DNA of 64,000 bases from Hymenobacter sedentarius (lineage in GTDB: Bacteria > Bacteroidota > Bacteroidia > Cytophagales > Hymenobacteraceae): NCBI RefSeq assembly GCF_001507645.1, contig NZ_CP013909.1:434001-498000 (forward strand). The letters run 5' to 3'. Positions 43,886-52,854 of this stretch are shown here, piece by piece (positions within the stretch are counted from its first letter, which is position 1; every line of letters begins with the position of its first letter). The translations under genes and the position numbers were made by a program. The notes under the pieces are model-generated. The model did no database searches and had not been told where the DNA came from. It saw nothing but the letters and a program-made list of their open reading frames with translations.

Positions 43886-44941
43886 ATGGCTGCTACGCCA
43901 CCCCCACCACGGCCCCGCTGGTCGTGGGATAACTCTGGCCCCATGCGCTGGGTGCGGCGCCACATGGGATACTCGCGGAGCGAAGCCCGCGGCATGGCCG
44001 GGCTGCTGGCCCTGATGCTGGCGGCCATAGTAGCCCCTATCCTGCTGCGGCCCGAGGCGCCCGTGTACCTGCCCGCCGCCGACCAGCAGGCGTTAGACCA
44101 ACTAGCCGCCCAGCTCAAGGAGCACCGCACCGCTGACCCACGCTACGCCACCCGCTACCCGAAACGGAACTATGAAAACAATGCGGGCGGCGGCTCGCGC
44201 TACCCGCGCGTGGCCCAGGTGCGGCTCGCGCCCTTCGACCCCAACGCCCTGACGGCCCAGGATTGGGAAGCACGCGGCGTGCCGCATTTCGTGGCCGGCC
44301 GCATCGTGAAATACCGCGAGGCCGCGGGCGGCTTCAAAGCCAAAGCCCAGCTCAAGAAAATGTATGGCCTGGAAGACTCGGTATACCAGCGCCTAGCGCC
44401 CTTCATGCAGCTGCCCGACGAAACACCCCGCCCTGCCTACGCCAATAATCGGCTAGGCCCCGACGGCAAGTTTCCGCCCTTTGCCGCCACTGGCGAGGCC
44501 GCCGGCCGATTCCCGCGCAAGCCGCGCAACCTGCAGCCCTTCGACCTCAATACCGCCGACACCACGCAGCTTATGCAGATTCGGGGCATTGGGGCGGGGC
44601 GCGCCAAGTGGGTGGTGCGGTACCGCAACCAGCTCGGCGGCTACCTGCGCGAAGAGCAGCTGGACGAGGTTTTTGTGCTGAAGGACGCACCCGATTTGCG
44701 CGACAGCCTCAAGAAATACACCTTCGTAGCTGCTGGGTTTGCGCCCCGGGTGGTGAATGTGAACACGGCATCGTTCGACGAAATGTACCTGCACCCCTAC
44801 ATCGGCAAGCCGCGCGCCCGCCTCATCGTGGCCTACCGCAACCAGCACGGGCCCTTCAAGCGGGTGGAAGATTTGAAGCAGATTCCGATTCTGAAAGCGG
44901 AAGACTGGGAGAAGATGCGGCCCTACGTGCGGTGCGACTAG
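43886..44941 (+). CDS. Helix-hairpin-helix (ComEA-like) membrane-anchored protein
   Basis: 351 residues from the ATG at 43886; a TTG at 43871 is in frame. One transmembrane helix (AGLLALMLAAIVAPILL, about 38-54) follows a basic N-terminus. The rest has repeated HhH units: FDPNALTAQDWEARGVPHFV with IVKYREAAGGFKAKAQLKKM, FDLNTADTTQLMQIRGIGAG with IVRYR-like WVVRYRNQLGG, and VNVNTASFDEMYLHPYIGKP with AYRNQHGPFKRVEDLKQI. Such multi-HhH proteins are usual in Bacteroidota and probably bind DNA non-specifically; a role in DNA uptake is unproven. Confidence 0.88.
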   Translation: MAATPPPPRPRWSWDNSGPMRWVRRHMGYSRSEARGMAGLLALMLAAIVAPILLRPEAPVYLPAADQQALDQLAAQLKEHRTADPRYATRYPKRNYENNAGGGSRYPRVAQVRLAPFDPNALTAQDWEARGVPHFVAGRIVKYREAAGGFKAKAQLKKMYGLEDSVYQRLAPFMQLPDETPRPAYANNRLGPDGKFPPFAATGEAAGRFPRKPRNLQPFDLNTADTTQLMQIRGIGAGRAKWVVRYRNQLGGYLREEQLDEVFVLKDAPDLRDSLKKYTFVAAGFAPRVVNVNTASFDEMYLHPYIGKPRARLIVAYRNQHGPFKRVEDLKQIPILKAEDWEKMRPYVRCD

Positions 44942-45101
44942 CGGGGCACCGCCTGGCTTATTCCCGGCCGGCGTAGTAACTTTTCGGAAGACATGTAACG
45001 TAGTAGGTGGTTCTACTCAACCGTACCTTGTGCCTGCTACTTCCCAACCAAGCGCCCGCTTGAACTGTTAGCCGCCTACTCCTTGCCTCGACTTCTCCGC
45101 C

Positions 45102-45743
45102 ATGACTGACCACTTCACGCCCGATTCGGCCGCGCAGCCCGACGGCCCCTCCCCCAACGACGGCCGTCGCTCGTTCATCAAGCAAGCCACGGGCCTCCTG
45201 GGCTTGGCGCTGGCCCCACCGCTCGTGGGCCAGGCCGAACGGCTCACGGCGCTTTCCAAAAAAGTGGCCGGCGTATCGGAGATGAAGCTGAAGGTGAACG
45301 GCACCGTACGCACCATCAAGGCCGAGCCCCGCACCACGCTGCTGGACGCCCTGCGCGAAAACCTGGACCTTACGGGCTCCAAGAAAGGCTGCGACCACGG
45401 CCAGTGCGGTGCCTGCACCGTGCTGGTAGACGGCCGCCGCGTCAACAGCTGCCTCACCTTGGCCGTGATGAGCCAGGGCAAGGAAATCACCACCGTGGAA
45501 GGCCTGGCCAAAGGCGAAGAGCTGCACCCGCTGCAGCAGGCCTTTATTGAGCACGACGGCTTTCAGTGCGGCTACTGCACGCCGGGCCAGCTCATGTCGG
45601 GTGTGGCCTGCCTGAAAGAAGGCCACGCCAAAACCGACGGCGACGTGCGCGAGTGGATGAGCGGCAACCTCTGCCGCTGCGGTGCTTACCCCAACATCGT
45701 GGCGGCCATTCGGCAGGTCGAGAAAAGCGGCTTTAAGTCTTAA
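45102..45743 (+). CDS. Molybdenum hydroxylase [2Fe-2S] subunit (PaoA/YagT-like)
   Basis: 213 residues. GRRSFIKQATGLLGLAL (about 21-37) is a twin-arginine export signal. The plant-type cluster ligands are Cys97, Cys102, Cys105 and Cys117 (CDHGQCGAC...C), and the second cluster ligands are Cys156, Cys159, Cys191 and Cys193 (CGYC...CRC). It passes electrons between the Mo-cofactor subunit and the FAD subunit of an aldehyde or xanthine-type oxidoreductase. First gene of a tight operon; the complex probably moves to the periplasm as in E. coli PaoABC. Confidence 0.94.
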   Translation: MTDHFTPDSAAQPDGPSPNDGRRSFIKQATGLLGLALAPPLVGQAERLTALSKKVAGVSEMKLKVNGTVRTIKAEPRTTLLDALRENLDLTGSKKGCDHGQCGACTVLVDGRRVNSCLTLAVMSQGKEITTVEGLAKGEELHPLQQAFIEHDGFQCGYCTPGQLMSGVACLKEGHAKTDGDVREWMSGNLCRCGAYPNIVAAIRQVEKSGFKS

Positions 45744-45747
45744 GGTT

Positions 45748-46734
45748 ATGGAAAATTTCACCTACCTCCAAGCCTCGCAGGCCAAGGAAGCCACGGCCGC
45801 GGTGCACGACCACAAGGGCGCGGCCTTCATTGCCGGCGGCACCACCCTGCTCGATTTGATGAAGCTGAACGTGGAAAACCACAACCAGCTGGTCGACATC
45901 AATATGCTGGCCTTCAAAGGCGTGGAGCAAACCGCCGACGGCCTGCGCATCGGTGCCCTGGAGCGCATGAGCGACGTGGGCGAAAACCCACTGGTGGTGC
46001 AGCAGTACCCCGTTATCTCGCAGTCGCTGCTGCAGGCGGCCTCGCCACAGCTGCGCAACATGGCCAGCATTGGGGGCAACCTGCTGCAGCGCACCCGCTG
46101 CGGCTACTTCCGCGACACGGCCTTTCCATGCAATAAGCGCCAGCCCGGCTCCGGCTGCCCGGCCCAGGACGGCGAAAACCGCAACCTGGCCATCCTGGGC
46201 GGCAGCAAAGCCTGCATTGCCACCTACCCCGGCGACCTCGCCGTGGCCCTGGTAGCGCTCGATGCCGTGGTGCTCCTCGAAAATGCCAAGGGCAAGCAGC
46301 GCCACGTGCCGCTGCTCGATTTCCACCTCGTGCCCGGCAATACGCCCCAGCGCGAGACCGTAATTGAGCTGGGTGAGCTGATTGTGTCCGTGACGGTGCC
46401 CGCCGCGGCGCACGCCCGCAAGTCGATGTACCTGAAGGTGCGCGACCGGGCGTCGTATGCCTTCGCGTTGGTTTCCGCGGCCGTTGGGCTGGATGTGCAG
46501 GGTGGCCAGATTCGCTCGGCCCGGGTGGCGCTGGGCGGCGTGGGCACCAAGCCCTGGCGCTCACTGGCCGCCGAGAAGATTCTCACGGGCGCGCCGGCTA
46601 CGGAAGCCACTTTCCGGGCCGCGGCCGCGGCGGCCGTGCGTGAGGCCCAACCCCGCGAACAAAACCGCTTTAAGATTGAGCTGGCCCAGAATACCCTGGT
46701 TCGGGCGCTCACCGACGTTGCCGCCAAGGCCTAA
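45748..46734 (+). CDS. Molybdenum hydroxylase FAD subunit (PaoB/YagS-like)
   Basis: 328 residues from the ATG at 45748, 4 bp after the preceding stop. AAFIAGGTTLLDLMK is the FAD pyrophosphate loop, and SIGGNLLQRTRCGYFRDTAF with FPCNKRQPGSGCPAQ contains extra cysteines that in PaoB hold a [4Fe-4S] cluster. The C-terminal domain has YLKVRDRASYAFALVSAAVG. It transfers electrons to the final acceptor. Confidence 0.93.
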   Translation: MENFTYLQASQAKEATAAVHDHKGAAFIAGGTTLLDLMKLNVENHNQLVDINMLAFKGVEQTADGLRIGALERMSDVGENPLVVQQYPVISQSLLQAASPQLRNMASIGGNLLQRTRCGYFRDTAFPCNKRQPGSGCPAQDGENRNLAILGGSKACIATYPGDLAVALVALDAVVLLENAKGKQRHVPLLDFHLVPGNTPQRETVIELGELIVSVTVPAAAHARKSMYLKVRDRASYAFALVSAAVGLDVQGGQIRSARVALGGVGTKPWRSLAAEKILTGAPATEATFRAAAAAAVREAQPREQNRFKIELAQNTLVRALTDVAAKA

Positions 46735-46746
46735 CCCCACCGCACC

Positions 46747-49077
46747 ATGAACGAACCAGCTTTCTTCGAAACTACCGCCGGCCCCGGCGTGGTGGGGCAG
46801 CCCCTAAACCGCGTGGACGGCCGCGACAAGGTAACCGGCAAAGCCAAGTACTCAGCCGAATACGCCCTGCCCGGCCTCACCTACGGCGTACTGAAAACCA
46901 GCGATATCGCCAAAGGCCGCATCAAAAGCATCGACATCACGGCCGCGGCCAAAGAGCCGGGCGTGCTGGCCATCTACACGCACCTCAACCTGCCCAAGCT
47001 GGCCAAAACGCCCAACGACCCCGACGGCAAAAAAGCCATTGGCGCCCCCATGGGCTTCCTGCCCCTGACATCGGATGTGATTCACTACGCCGGCCAGCCC
47101 GTGGCCCTGGTGGTGGCCGACACCTTTGAGCGGGCCACCCACGCGGCCTCCCTAGTGCGCGTGGCCTACGCCGCCGAGCAGCCCATTGCCACCTACACCG
47201 ACCCCAAGGCCCAGCTGTTTAACCCCGACAAGGTTCAGGACGGCAAGGCCGATGGCTACACCCGGCGCGGCGATGCCCGCGCGGCCATGGCCAGCGCCCC
47301 CGTGAAGCTGACGGCCGTGTACACGCACGCCATCAACCACCACAATCCCATGGAGCCCGGCTCCACCACGGCAGTGTGGGAAGCCCCCGACCGCCTCACG
47401 GTGTACGAATCGACCCAGGGCGTAACGCGCACCCAGAAGTCGCTGGCCACCATGCTGGGCCTGCCGCAAGACCAGGTGCGCGTGGTGACCAAGTACCTCG
47501 GCGGCGGCTTCGGCTGCAAGGGCTCCTGCTGGCCGCACACCGTGCTCACGGCGCAGGCGGCCAAGGGCGTGGGCCGGCCGGTGAAGCTGGTGCTCACCCG
47601 GCGCCAGCAGTTCACGAGTATGGGCCACCGCGAAGACCAGACCCAAACGCTGATGCTGGGAGCCAGCCGGGAAGGCAAGCTGCTGTCGCTCATCCACGAA
47701 AAGACCTCCACCACGTCGCCTTGGGATAATTACGCGGAGGCCAACAGCAAGATTATCAACATGCTCTACGACTGCCCCACGTTTGAGTCGCACTACCAGC
47801 TGGCGCGGGGCAACGTGATGACGTCGACCTTTACCCGCGCCCCGGGGGAGGCGCCCGGCTCGTTTGCCATCGAGTGTTTGATGGACGACCTGGCGTATCA
47901 GCTCAATATTGACCCCATCGAAATCCGGCTGCGCAACTACGCCGAGAAGGACCCCAGCACCGGCCGGCCCTGGAGCAGCAAAAGCCTGCGCCAGTGCTAC
48001 GCCCGCGGGGCCGAGCTCTTTGGCTGGAACAAGCGCAACCCCAAAGCGGGCGCCACCCGCAACGGCCGCCTGCTGGTGGGCATGGGCATGGCCACCGCCA
48101 GCTACCCCGTGCACAACTCCCAGGGCATGGCCCGGGTGCGGCTGTACGCCGACGGCCACGCCGTGGTGCAGGCCGGCGCCACCGACCTGGGCACCGGCAC
48201 CTACACCGTCATCACCCAGGTAGCGGCCGATTCGCTCGGCTTGCCGCCCGAAAAAATCCGCTTCGAGCTCGGCGACACCAAGCTGCCCACCGCGCCCAAC
48301 TCGGGCGGCTCGGTAGCGGCGGGCACGGTCTCCTCGTCGGTGTACATGGCCGCGCAGGACGTGTGGCAGCGCCTCACCAAAGTCGCCATTCAGGACCCCA
48401 AGTCGCCGCTGTTCAAAGCCAAGCCCGAAGACGTAAGCGTGGAGAAGGGCCGCCTGCAGCTCACAAAAAACACCGCCAAAGGCGAAGACTTCATGGCCCT
48501 GATGAAACGGGCCGGCATGGACGATGTGGAGGGCAGCGGCCAGGGCAAATACGGCGCGGGCTACGAAACCGGGCGCCCCGGCAACCCCGCCGGCCCCAAC
48601 AACAACACAGAATCGACGGGCGAGCACTCCATGCACTCGTTCGGCGCCCACTTCTGCGAGGTGCAGGTAGACCCTGACCTGGGCACCGTGCGCGTCACGC
48701 GCTGGGTGAGCGTGCACGGCGCCGGCCGCATCCTCAACGCCAAAACCGCCCGCAGCCAGATTATCGGCGGCTCCATTTTTGGCATTGGCGCGGCCCTGAT
48801 GGAAGCCACCCTGCGCGACCCGCACTACGCCCGCTACACCAACTCCGACCTGGGTGACTACCACATTCCCGTGAATGCCGACATCCCGGAAATGACCGTG
48901 GAGTTCATCGACGAGCACGACCCCTTCATCAACGCCATGGGCGTGAAGGGCATCGGCGAAATTTCCATGGTGGGCGTGTCGGCTGCCGTGGCCAACGCCG
49001 TGTTCCACGCCACCGGCAAGCGCGTGCGCGACCTGCCCATTACGCCCGACAAAATCCTGGGCACCAAATCGGTATAA
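46747..49077 (+). CDS. Molybdenum hydroxylase Mo-cofactor subunit (PaoC/YagR-like)
   Basis: 776 residues of the xanthine dehydrogenase large-subunit family. Landmarks are VGQPLNRVDGRDKVTGKAKY, the Mo-pterin loops YLGGGFGCKG and APGEAPGSFAIECLMDDLAY, GATDLGTGTYTVITQVAADS, PNSGGSVAAGTVSSSV, and the catalytic Glu in VKGIGEISMVGVSAAVANAV. It oxidises an aldehyde or heterocycle. Substrate unknown; PaoABC-type enzymes prefer aromatic aldehydes. Confidence 0.95.
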   Translation: MNEPAFFETTAGPGVVGQPLNRVDGRDKVTGKAKYSAEYALPGLTYGVLKTSDIAKGRIKSIDITAAAKEPGVLAIYTHLNLPKLAKTPNDPDGKKAIGAPMGFLPLTSDVIHYAGQPVALVVADTFERATHAASLVRVAYAAEQPIATYTDPKAQLFNPDKVQDGKADGYTRRGDARAAMASAPVKLTAVYTHAINHHNPMEPGSTTAVWEAPDRLTVYESTQGVTRTQKSLATMLGLPQDQVRVVTKYLGGGFGCKGSCWPHTVLTAQAAKGVGRPVKLVLTRRQQFTSMGHREDQTQTLMLGASREGKLLSLIHEKTSTTSPWDNYAEANSKIINMLYDCPTFESHYQLARGNVMTSTFTRAPGEAPGSFAIECLMDDLAYQLNIDPIEIRLRNYAEKDPSTGRPWSSKSLRQCYARGAELFGWNKRNPKAGATRNGRLLVGMGMATASYPVHNSQGMARVRLYADGHAVVQAGATDLGTGTYTVITQVAADSLGLPPEKIRFELGDTKLPTAPNSGGSVAAGTVSSSVYMAAQDVWQRLTKVAIQDPKSPLFKAKPEDVSVEKGRLQLTKNTAKGEDFMALMKRAGMDDVEGSGQGKYGAGYETGRPGNPAGPNNNTESTGEHSMHSFGAHFCEVQVDPDLGTVRVTRWVSVHGAGRILNAKTARSQIIGGSIFGIGAALMEATLRDPHYARYTNSDLGDYHIPVNADIPEMTVEFIDEHDPFINAMGVKGIGEISMVGVSAAVANAVFHATGKRVRDLPITPDKILGTKSV

Positions 49078-49734
49078 ATGCCCGAGCAGCCTTCTGCTTC
49101 CTCCAGCGCCACCGCTCCGGGCTTGCCCGGGACGGTGGCGTTGTTGCTGCTAGCCGCCGGTGCTTCCACCCGCATGGGCCAGTCCAAGCAGCTGCTGCCC
49201 TACCGCGGCAGCACCCTGCTGCGCCACGCCGCCGAAACCGCCGCGGCTACTGGCTGCGCGCCGGTGGTTCTCGTCACGGGTGCTGTGCACGAGGCGTTGG
49301 TAGCCGAAGTTGCCGATTTGCCGGTGCAAGTTGTTCGCAATTTGGCGTGGGAAAAGGGAATGGCGTCGTCCATTCGGGCGGGCTTAGCCGCAGCGGCGCC
49401 AGCTCAACCTACGGCCTTCCTCGTCATACTCAGCGACCAGCCGCTGGTGACGCCTGCCCTGCTGCGGCAGCTGATAGCGCAGCAGCACCACACGCAGGCC
49501 CCGGTAGTGGCCGCTGCCTACGGCGATACCCTGGGCGTGCCAGCCGTATTCGACCGCACGATGCTGCCTGCGCTTCAGCAGCTGAAAGGAGCACAGGGCG
49601 CCGGCCTGCTTATCAAAAGCCTAGGCCCAGCCGTTGGCCGGGTGCCGTTTCCCGGTGGGTTGATGGATGTGGACACGCCCGAGCAATATGCTGCGCTGGT
49701 CGCAAATGCGGCGGCTGATTCTGGCTCAAGTTGA
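49078..49734 (+). CDS. mocA: Molybdenum cofactor cytidylyltransferase (MocA-like)
   Basis: 218 residues; its ATG follows the TAA of the Mo subunit with no gap. LLLLAAGASTRMGQSKQLLP is the nucleotidyltransferase P-loop-like motif, FLVILSDQPLVTPALLRQLI has the metal-binding Asp, and PFPGGLMDVDTPEQYA is the C-terminal substrate loop. It attaches CMP to molybdopterin, which fits a PaoABC-type enzyme using the cytosine dinucleotide form. GMP transfer (MobA) is less likely because of the operon context. The helper XdhC/PaoD is not in this window. Confidence 0.88.
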   Translation: MPEQPSASSSATAPGLPGTVALLLLAAGASTRMGQSKQLLPYRGSTLLRHAAETAAATGCAPVVLVTGAVHEALVAEVADLPVQVVRNLAWEKGMASSIRAGLAAAAPAQPTAFLVILSDQPLVTPALLRQLIAQQHHTQAPVVAAAYGDTLGVPAVFDRTMLPALQQLKGAQGAGLLIKSLGPAVGRVPFPGGLMDVDTPEQYAALVANAAADSGSS

Positions 49735-49773
49735 GCTGAATAGTTGGGCTGAAAAATTGAGCTAAATGCCGGG

Positions 49774-51072
49774 CTACTTCGTGCCGGTTTCCAGCTCCCG
49801 CAGCTTGTCGGCTTTCAGGGCGGTGATGCCCACGACCACCAGCGTCATCAGGCCCCCAAATACCACCGACGTCACGGTGCCCATCAGCTTGGCTGCCGCG
49901 CCGCTTTCGAAGCCCCCAATCTCATTGGAGGAGCCGATGAAGATGTTATTCACGGCCGAGACTCGCCCTTTCATGTATTCTGGGGTGTATGTGTGAATGA
50001 GCGTGGAGCGCACAATCACCGACACAGAGTCGAACACGCCCGTGAGAAACAGCAGAAACAGTGACAGCGCAAAGCTCTTGGACAGCGCAAACCCAATGGT
50101 GGCGAGGCCAAAGCCCGCCACGGCCCACAGCAGCTTGCGCCCCGCTCGACGCCGCAGCGGCGAGTACGTGAGCCACACCGCCATGAGCACAGAGCCCACC
50201 GCCGGCGCGGCCCGCAGGTAGCCCAACCCATCGGGGCCGGTGTGCAAAATGTCCTTCGCAAAAATGGGCAGCAGCGCCACCGCGCCCCCAAACAGCACCG
50301 CAAACAAATCCAGCGAGAGGGCCGCCAGCACAATCTGGTTGTTGAAAATAAACCGGACGCCGCTCAGCACGCTCTCGCTCAAACTCAGTTGCTGGCCCTC
50401 GCGCTCGGGCAGCGGCCGCCCCGCAATGCTCAAGAAAAGCAGCAGCGAAAGGAACATCAGCGTCGCGTCGACCCCGTAAGCGAAACCCTTGCCTTGCTGG
50501 GCAAACAGCAGCCCGCCAATGGCCGGCCCCAGCACCGCCGAGGCCTGCCAGCTGGTGGAGTTCCACGTCACGGCATTAGAGAGCACGCTGCGATTGGGCA
50601 GCAACTGGGGCATAAACGAGAACAGCGCCGGCCCCATAAACCCGCGGGCAATGCCGCTCACAAACAGCACCACGTACAGCATGGCCACGTACAGCGGCAG
50701 CGCCAGCACCTCACGGTTGGCAAAAAGCGCCATGCCGGCCGGCTTGGTGAGCAAAAACAAGCTCAACGAGCAGAGAAACAGCACCACCATCGCCGGAATG
50801 ATAATCCGCTTGCGCGGCACCGAATCGGCCACGTGCCCAGCATAGAGCGACACCGTGATGCTGGGAATGGCCTCGGCCAACCCAATCAGGCCGAGCGCCA
50901 GGGGGTTGTTGGTGAGCTCATAAATCTGCCAGCCCACCACCACGCCCTGAATCTGGCTGGCGATGATGTACAGCACCCGGGCCGACACCAGGCGGCGGAA
51001 TTCGGGCAGGCGAAGGGCAGCGTACGGGTCGTGGGCAACGGGGGCAACGGCGGGAGGCAGCATACAGCACAA
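49774..51072 (-). CDS. MFS transporter, DHA3-type (EntS-like)
   Basis: 432 residues with about 12 hydrophobic helices. FRRLVSARVLYIIASQIQGV starts helix 1, LYAGHVADSVPRKRIIIPAM is the loop 2-3 signature, and AVTWNSTSWQASAVLGPAIG and YTPEYMKGRVSAVNNIFIGS are typical of this exporter branch. The substrate is unknown; relatives export siderophores or macrolides. An internal ATG at 51063 (MLPPAVAPVAHD) is an alternative start. Convergent with mocA. Confidence 0.9.
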   Translation of the reverse strand: MCCMLPPAVAPVAHDPYAALRLPEFRRLVSARVLYIIASQIQGVVVGWQIYELTNNPLALGLIGLAEAIPSITVSLYAGHVADSVPRKRIIIPAMVVLFLCSLSLFLLTKPAGMALFANREVLALPLYVAMLYVVLFVSGIARGFMGPALFSFMPQLLPNRSVLSNAVTWNSTSWQASAVLGPAIGGLLFAQQGKGFAYGVDATLMFLSLLLFLSIAGRPLPEREGQQLSLSESVLSGVRFIFNNQIVLAALSLDLFAVLFGGAVALLPIFAKDILHTGPDGLGYLRAAPAVGSVLMAVWLTYSPLRRRAGRKLLWAVAGFGLATIGFALSKSFALSLFLLFLTGVFDSVSVIVRSTLIHTYTPEYMKGRVSAVNNIFIGSSNEIGGFESGAAAKLMGTVTSVVFGGLMTLVVVGITALKADKLRELETGTK

Positions 51073-51193
51073 TAAAAAGCGCCATGACGGCGCCGGGGCC
51101 CAAAGGTAGCCCCGACGGCCCGGCCGTTTGGGCGAGCGCGCCGGTTTTTGCTACCTTGTATCCTGACCTTCACTGCGCTCACCGCTCCGGCTC

Positions 51194-51598
51194 ATGCCCG
51201 ATTTCGGCCTCGAAATAACGCCCCGCCCCGACCTGCCCGCCCTCGTGGCCCGGTGGCAGCGCGAAATCACGGTGCCCGAGCTCAAGGCGGGCTACTTCGC
51301 CATTCTCGACGCCGCCGATGCCATGGACTGCGCGCGGTGGCTGCTCGACCTGCGCCGCCGCGACGAGCTGACCACGCCAGAGCTGGCCGCCTGGCTCAAG
51401 GCCGACTTCTTCCCCAAGCTACCCCGCCGCTACGCCGAGCCCGTGCGCATCGCCTTCCTGGTGTCGCCTCTGCGAGCCCGCGAAGAGCAGTCCGACAGCT
51501 CGGTAGCGGCCATCAGCCACAACAGCCAGTCCAACCAGGGCTTCTTCACGGCCCTCTTCACCGACGAAGCCGCCGCCCACCGCTGGCTAGCCGGCTAG
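51194..51598 (+). CDS. Small protein of unknown function, intact relative of the decayed gene at 40673
   Basis: 134 residues: an N-terminal strand-rich part (GLEITPRPDLPALVARWQRE), a central ARWLLDLRRRDELTTPELAA, RIAFLVSPLRAREEQ and a final FFTALFTDEAAAHRWLAG. The order (a turn of the central 'LLDxRxR' strand, an 'FLVSP' strand, a final 'F.D...A..WL' helix) matches the STAS/SpoIIAA-like layout and the reconstructed pseudogene. Not assigned a function. Lies between an MFS exporter and a sigma-factor gene. Confidence 0.72.
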   Translation: MPDFGLEITPRPDLPALVARWQREITVPELKAGYFAILDAADAMDCARWLLDLRRRDELTTPELAAWLKADFFPKLPRRYAEPVRIAFLVSPLRAREEQSDSSVAAISHNSQSNQGFFTALFTDEAAAHRWLAG

Positions 51599-51743
51599 CC
51601 CCACCGGCCCCGCGCTTTACATAAGCTCAGCATTATATACATTTTTTTATTAGCAGGGTTATCTAAAAAAGGCCTTAAATGAAGAAATTGGGAAGGTTGC
51701 GTTTTTTCAGCAAAAAGATTTTGTCATTTTAATTTCTCGTCTA

Positions 51744-51775
51744 TTGCGCATTTGCCTTCCGTTTCTCTACATTTG
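51744..51775 (+). promoter_or_regulatory. Bacteroidota-type promoter for the ECF sigma operon
   Basis: TACATTTG at 51768-51775 fits TAnnTTTG exactly. TTG at 51744-51746 could be the -33 box, 21 bp upstream. The sigma-factor ATG is 110 bp downstream, leaving a long leader. Confidence 0.55.
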
Positions 51776-51884
51776 GTCCGATTCTAGCGGGCTAAAAGCC
51801 AGCTTCTCGTCGCTTTCTCAAATTTTTCAGATAACTGCATACTATCGGCCTAAAGCTCTACGTTCTCTTAATCCGTAGCCCTTT

Positions 51885-52520
51885 ATGGACCTCTTGCAGC
51901 CTAGCGACTCCGCGCTCATCTCGCTCTACCTGGCCGGCCAGGAATCCGCCTTTTCCATTCTCTTGGAACGGCACCGAAGCCGTGCTTTCACCACTATCCT
52001 GCTCATCGTGCGCGACGAGGATGTGGCGGAAGACCTTTTGCAGGACACCTTCATCAAGGCCATCCACACTTTAAAAAGTGGACGCTACAACGAAGAGGGC
52101 AAGTTTGCCCCCTGGATTTGCCGCATTGCTCACAACCTAGCCATCGATTCGTTCCGGCGGGGCAAGCGTGTTCCGCACGTCAGCCTCACCGACAATGAGC
52201 GACTGGCCAGCACGCTTACCATTGCCGACGACGGCCCCGACGACATTATGTCGCGGGAAGAAACCCACGCCCGCCTTCGGCTGTTGATTCAGGAACTGCC
52301 TGCTGCCCAGAAAGAAGTGCTGCTGATGCGCCATTACGGCGACATGAGCTTTCAGGAGATAGCCGACGCAACCGGCGTCAGCATCAACACGGCCTTGGGC
52401 CGGATGCGCTACGCGCTAATTAACCTGCGGAAGAAAATGACCGCAAATTCCTATAGTTATGATCCAAACCTTACCCCATTCGACACTGCTCCGCTACGTG
52501 TACAACGAGTTGCCAGCTAA
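51885..52520 (+). CDS. ECF-type RNA polymerase sigma factor
   Basis: 211 residues. Region 2 (about 20-90: ILLERHRSRAFTTILLIVRD, EDLLQDTFIKAI, WICRIAHNLAIDSFRRGK) and region 4 (about 130-185: RLLIQELPAAQKEVLLMRHY, MSFQEIADATGVSINTALGR, MRYALINLRKKM) are both present. There is no transmembrane anti-sigma factor next to it; instead a 76-residue reading frame begins inside its 3' end. Confidence 0.93.
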   Translation: MDLLQPSDSALISLYLAGQESAFSILLERHRSRAFTTILLIVRDEDVAEDLLQDTFIKAIHTLKSGRYNEEGKFAPWICRIAHNLAIDSFRRGKRVPHVSLTDNERLASTLTIADDGPDDIMSREETHARLRLLIQELPAAQKEVLLMRHYGDMSFQEIADATGVSINTALGRMRYALINLRKKMTANSYSYDPNLTPFDTAPLRVQRVAS

Positions 52521-52689
52521 GGAGTTGCTCGGCGTAGAAGAGGCATTGCTACACGACCCCGAACTGGCCACCGCCTGCGCCGACCTGCTCCTGGCCCAAC
52601 GCACCCTCGACGGCCTGCGCCGCGAGCCCCGGGCCGAAACCACCGAGGCTATCCTGCGCTATTCCCGCACTTTTTTGGCGGGTTCGTAG
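52459..52689 (+). CDS. Small gene overlapping the ECF sigma gene
   Basis: 76 residues in the +1 frame relative to the sigma gene; its ATG lies 62 bp inside that gene. The sequence (MIQTLPHSTLLRYVYNELPA, KELLGVEEALLHDPELATAC) reads like a helical zinc-finger-free regulator of the kind that binds a sigma factor. Acidic, no membrane segment, no cysteine pair of the ZAS type. The overlap argues for translational coupling; an anti-sigma role is a guess. Confidence 0.68.
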   Translation: MIQTLPHSTLLRYVYNELPAKELLGVEEALLHDPELATACADLLLAQRTLDGLRREPRAETTEAILRYSRTFLAGS

Positions 52690-52716
52690 CGTCCCCATTT
52701 TAATCTTTATACCTGC

Positions 52717-52827
52717 TGTCATCCTGAGCGTAGCGAAGGACCTACCGCCGGTTGAGTTGAACTCAGTAATTTTATCGATTACTGGCCGCCGCTCGCCGCC
52801 CCAGGTCCTTCGTTGCGCTCAGGATGT
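52717..52827. repeat. Intergenic palindrome, family A related (GGACCT subtype)
   Basis: Arms 52720-52743 (CATCCTGAGCGTAGCGAAGG then ACCT) and 52803-52826 (AGGTCCTTCGTTGCGCTCAG then GATG), one mismatch, about 60-bp loop. The frame ATxCTGAGCGxAGxGAAG is shared with family A, but the end reads GGACCT instead of CATCT. Confidence 0.9.
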
Positions 52828-52854
52828 ATTTTTTTGCGCACTATTCTTCTCGTT

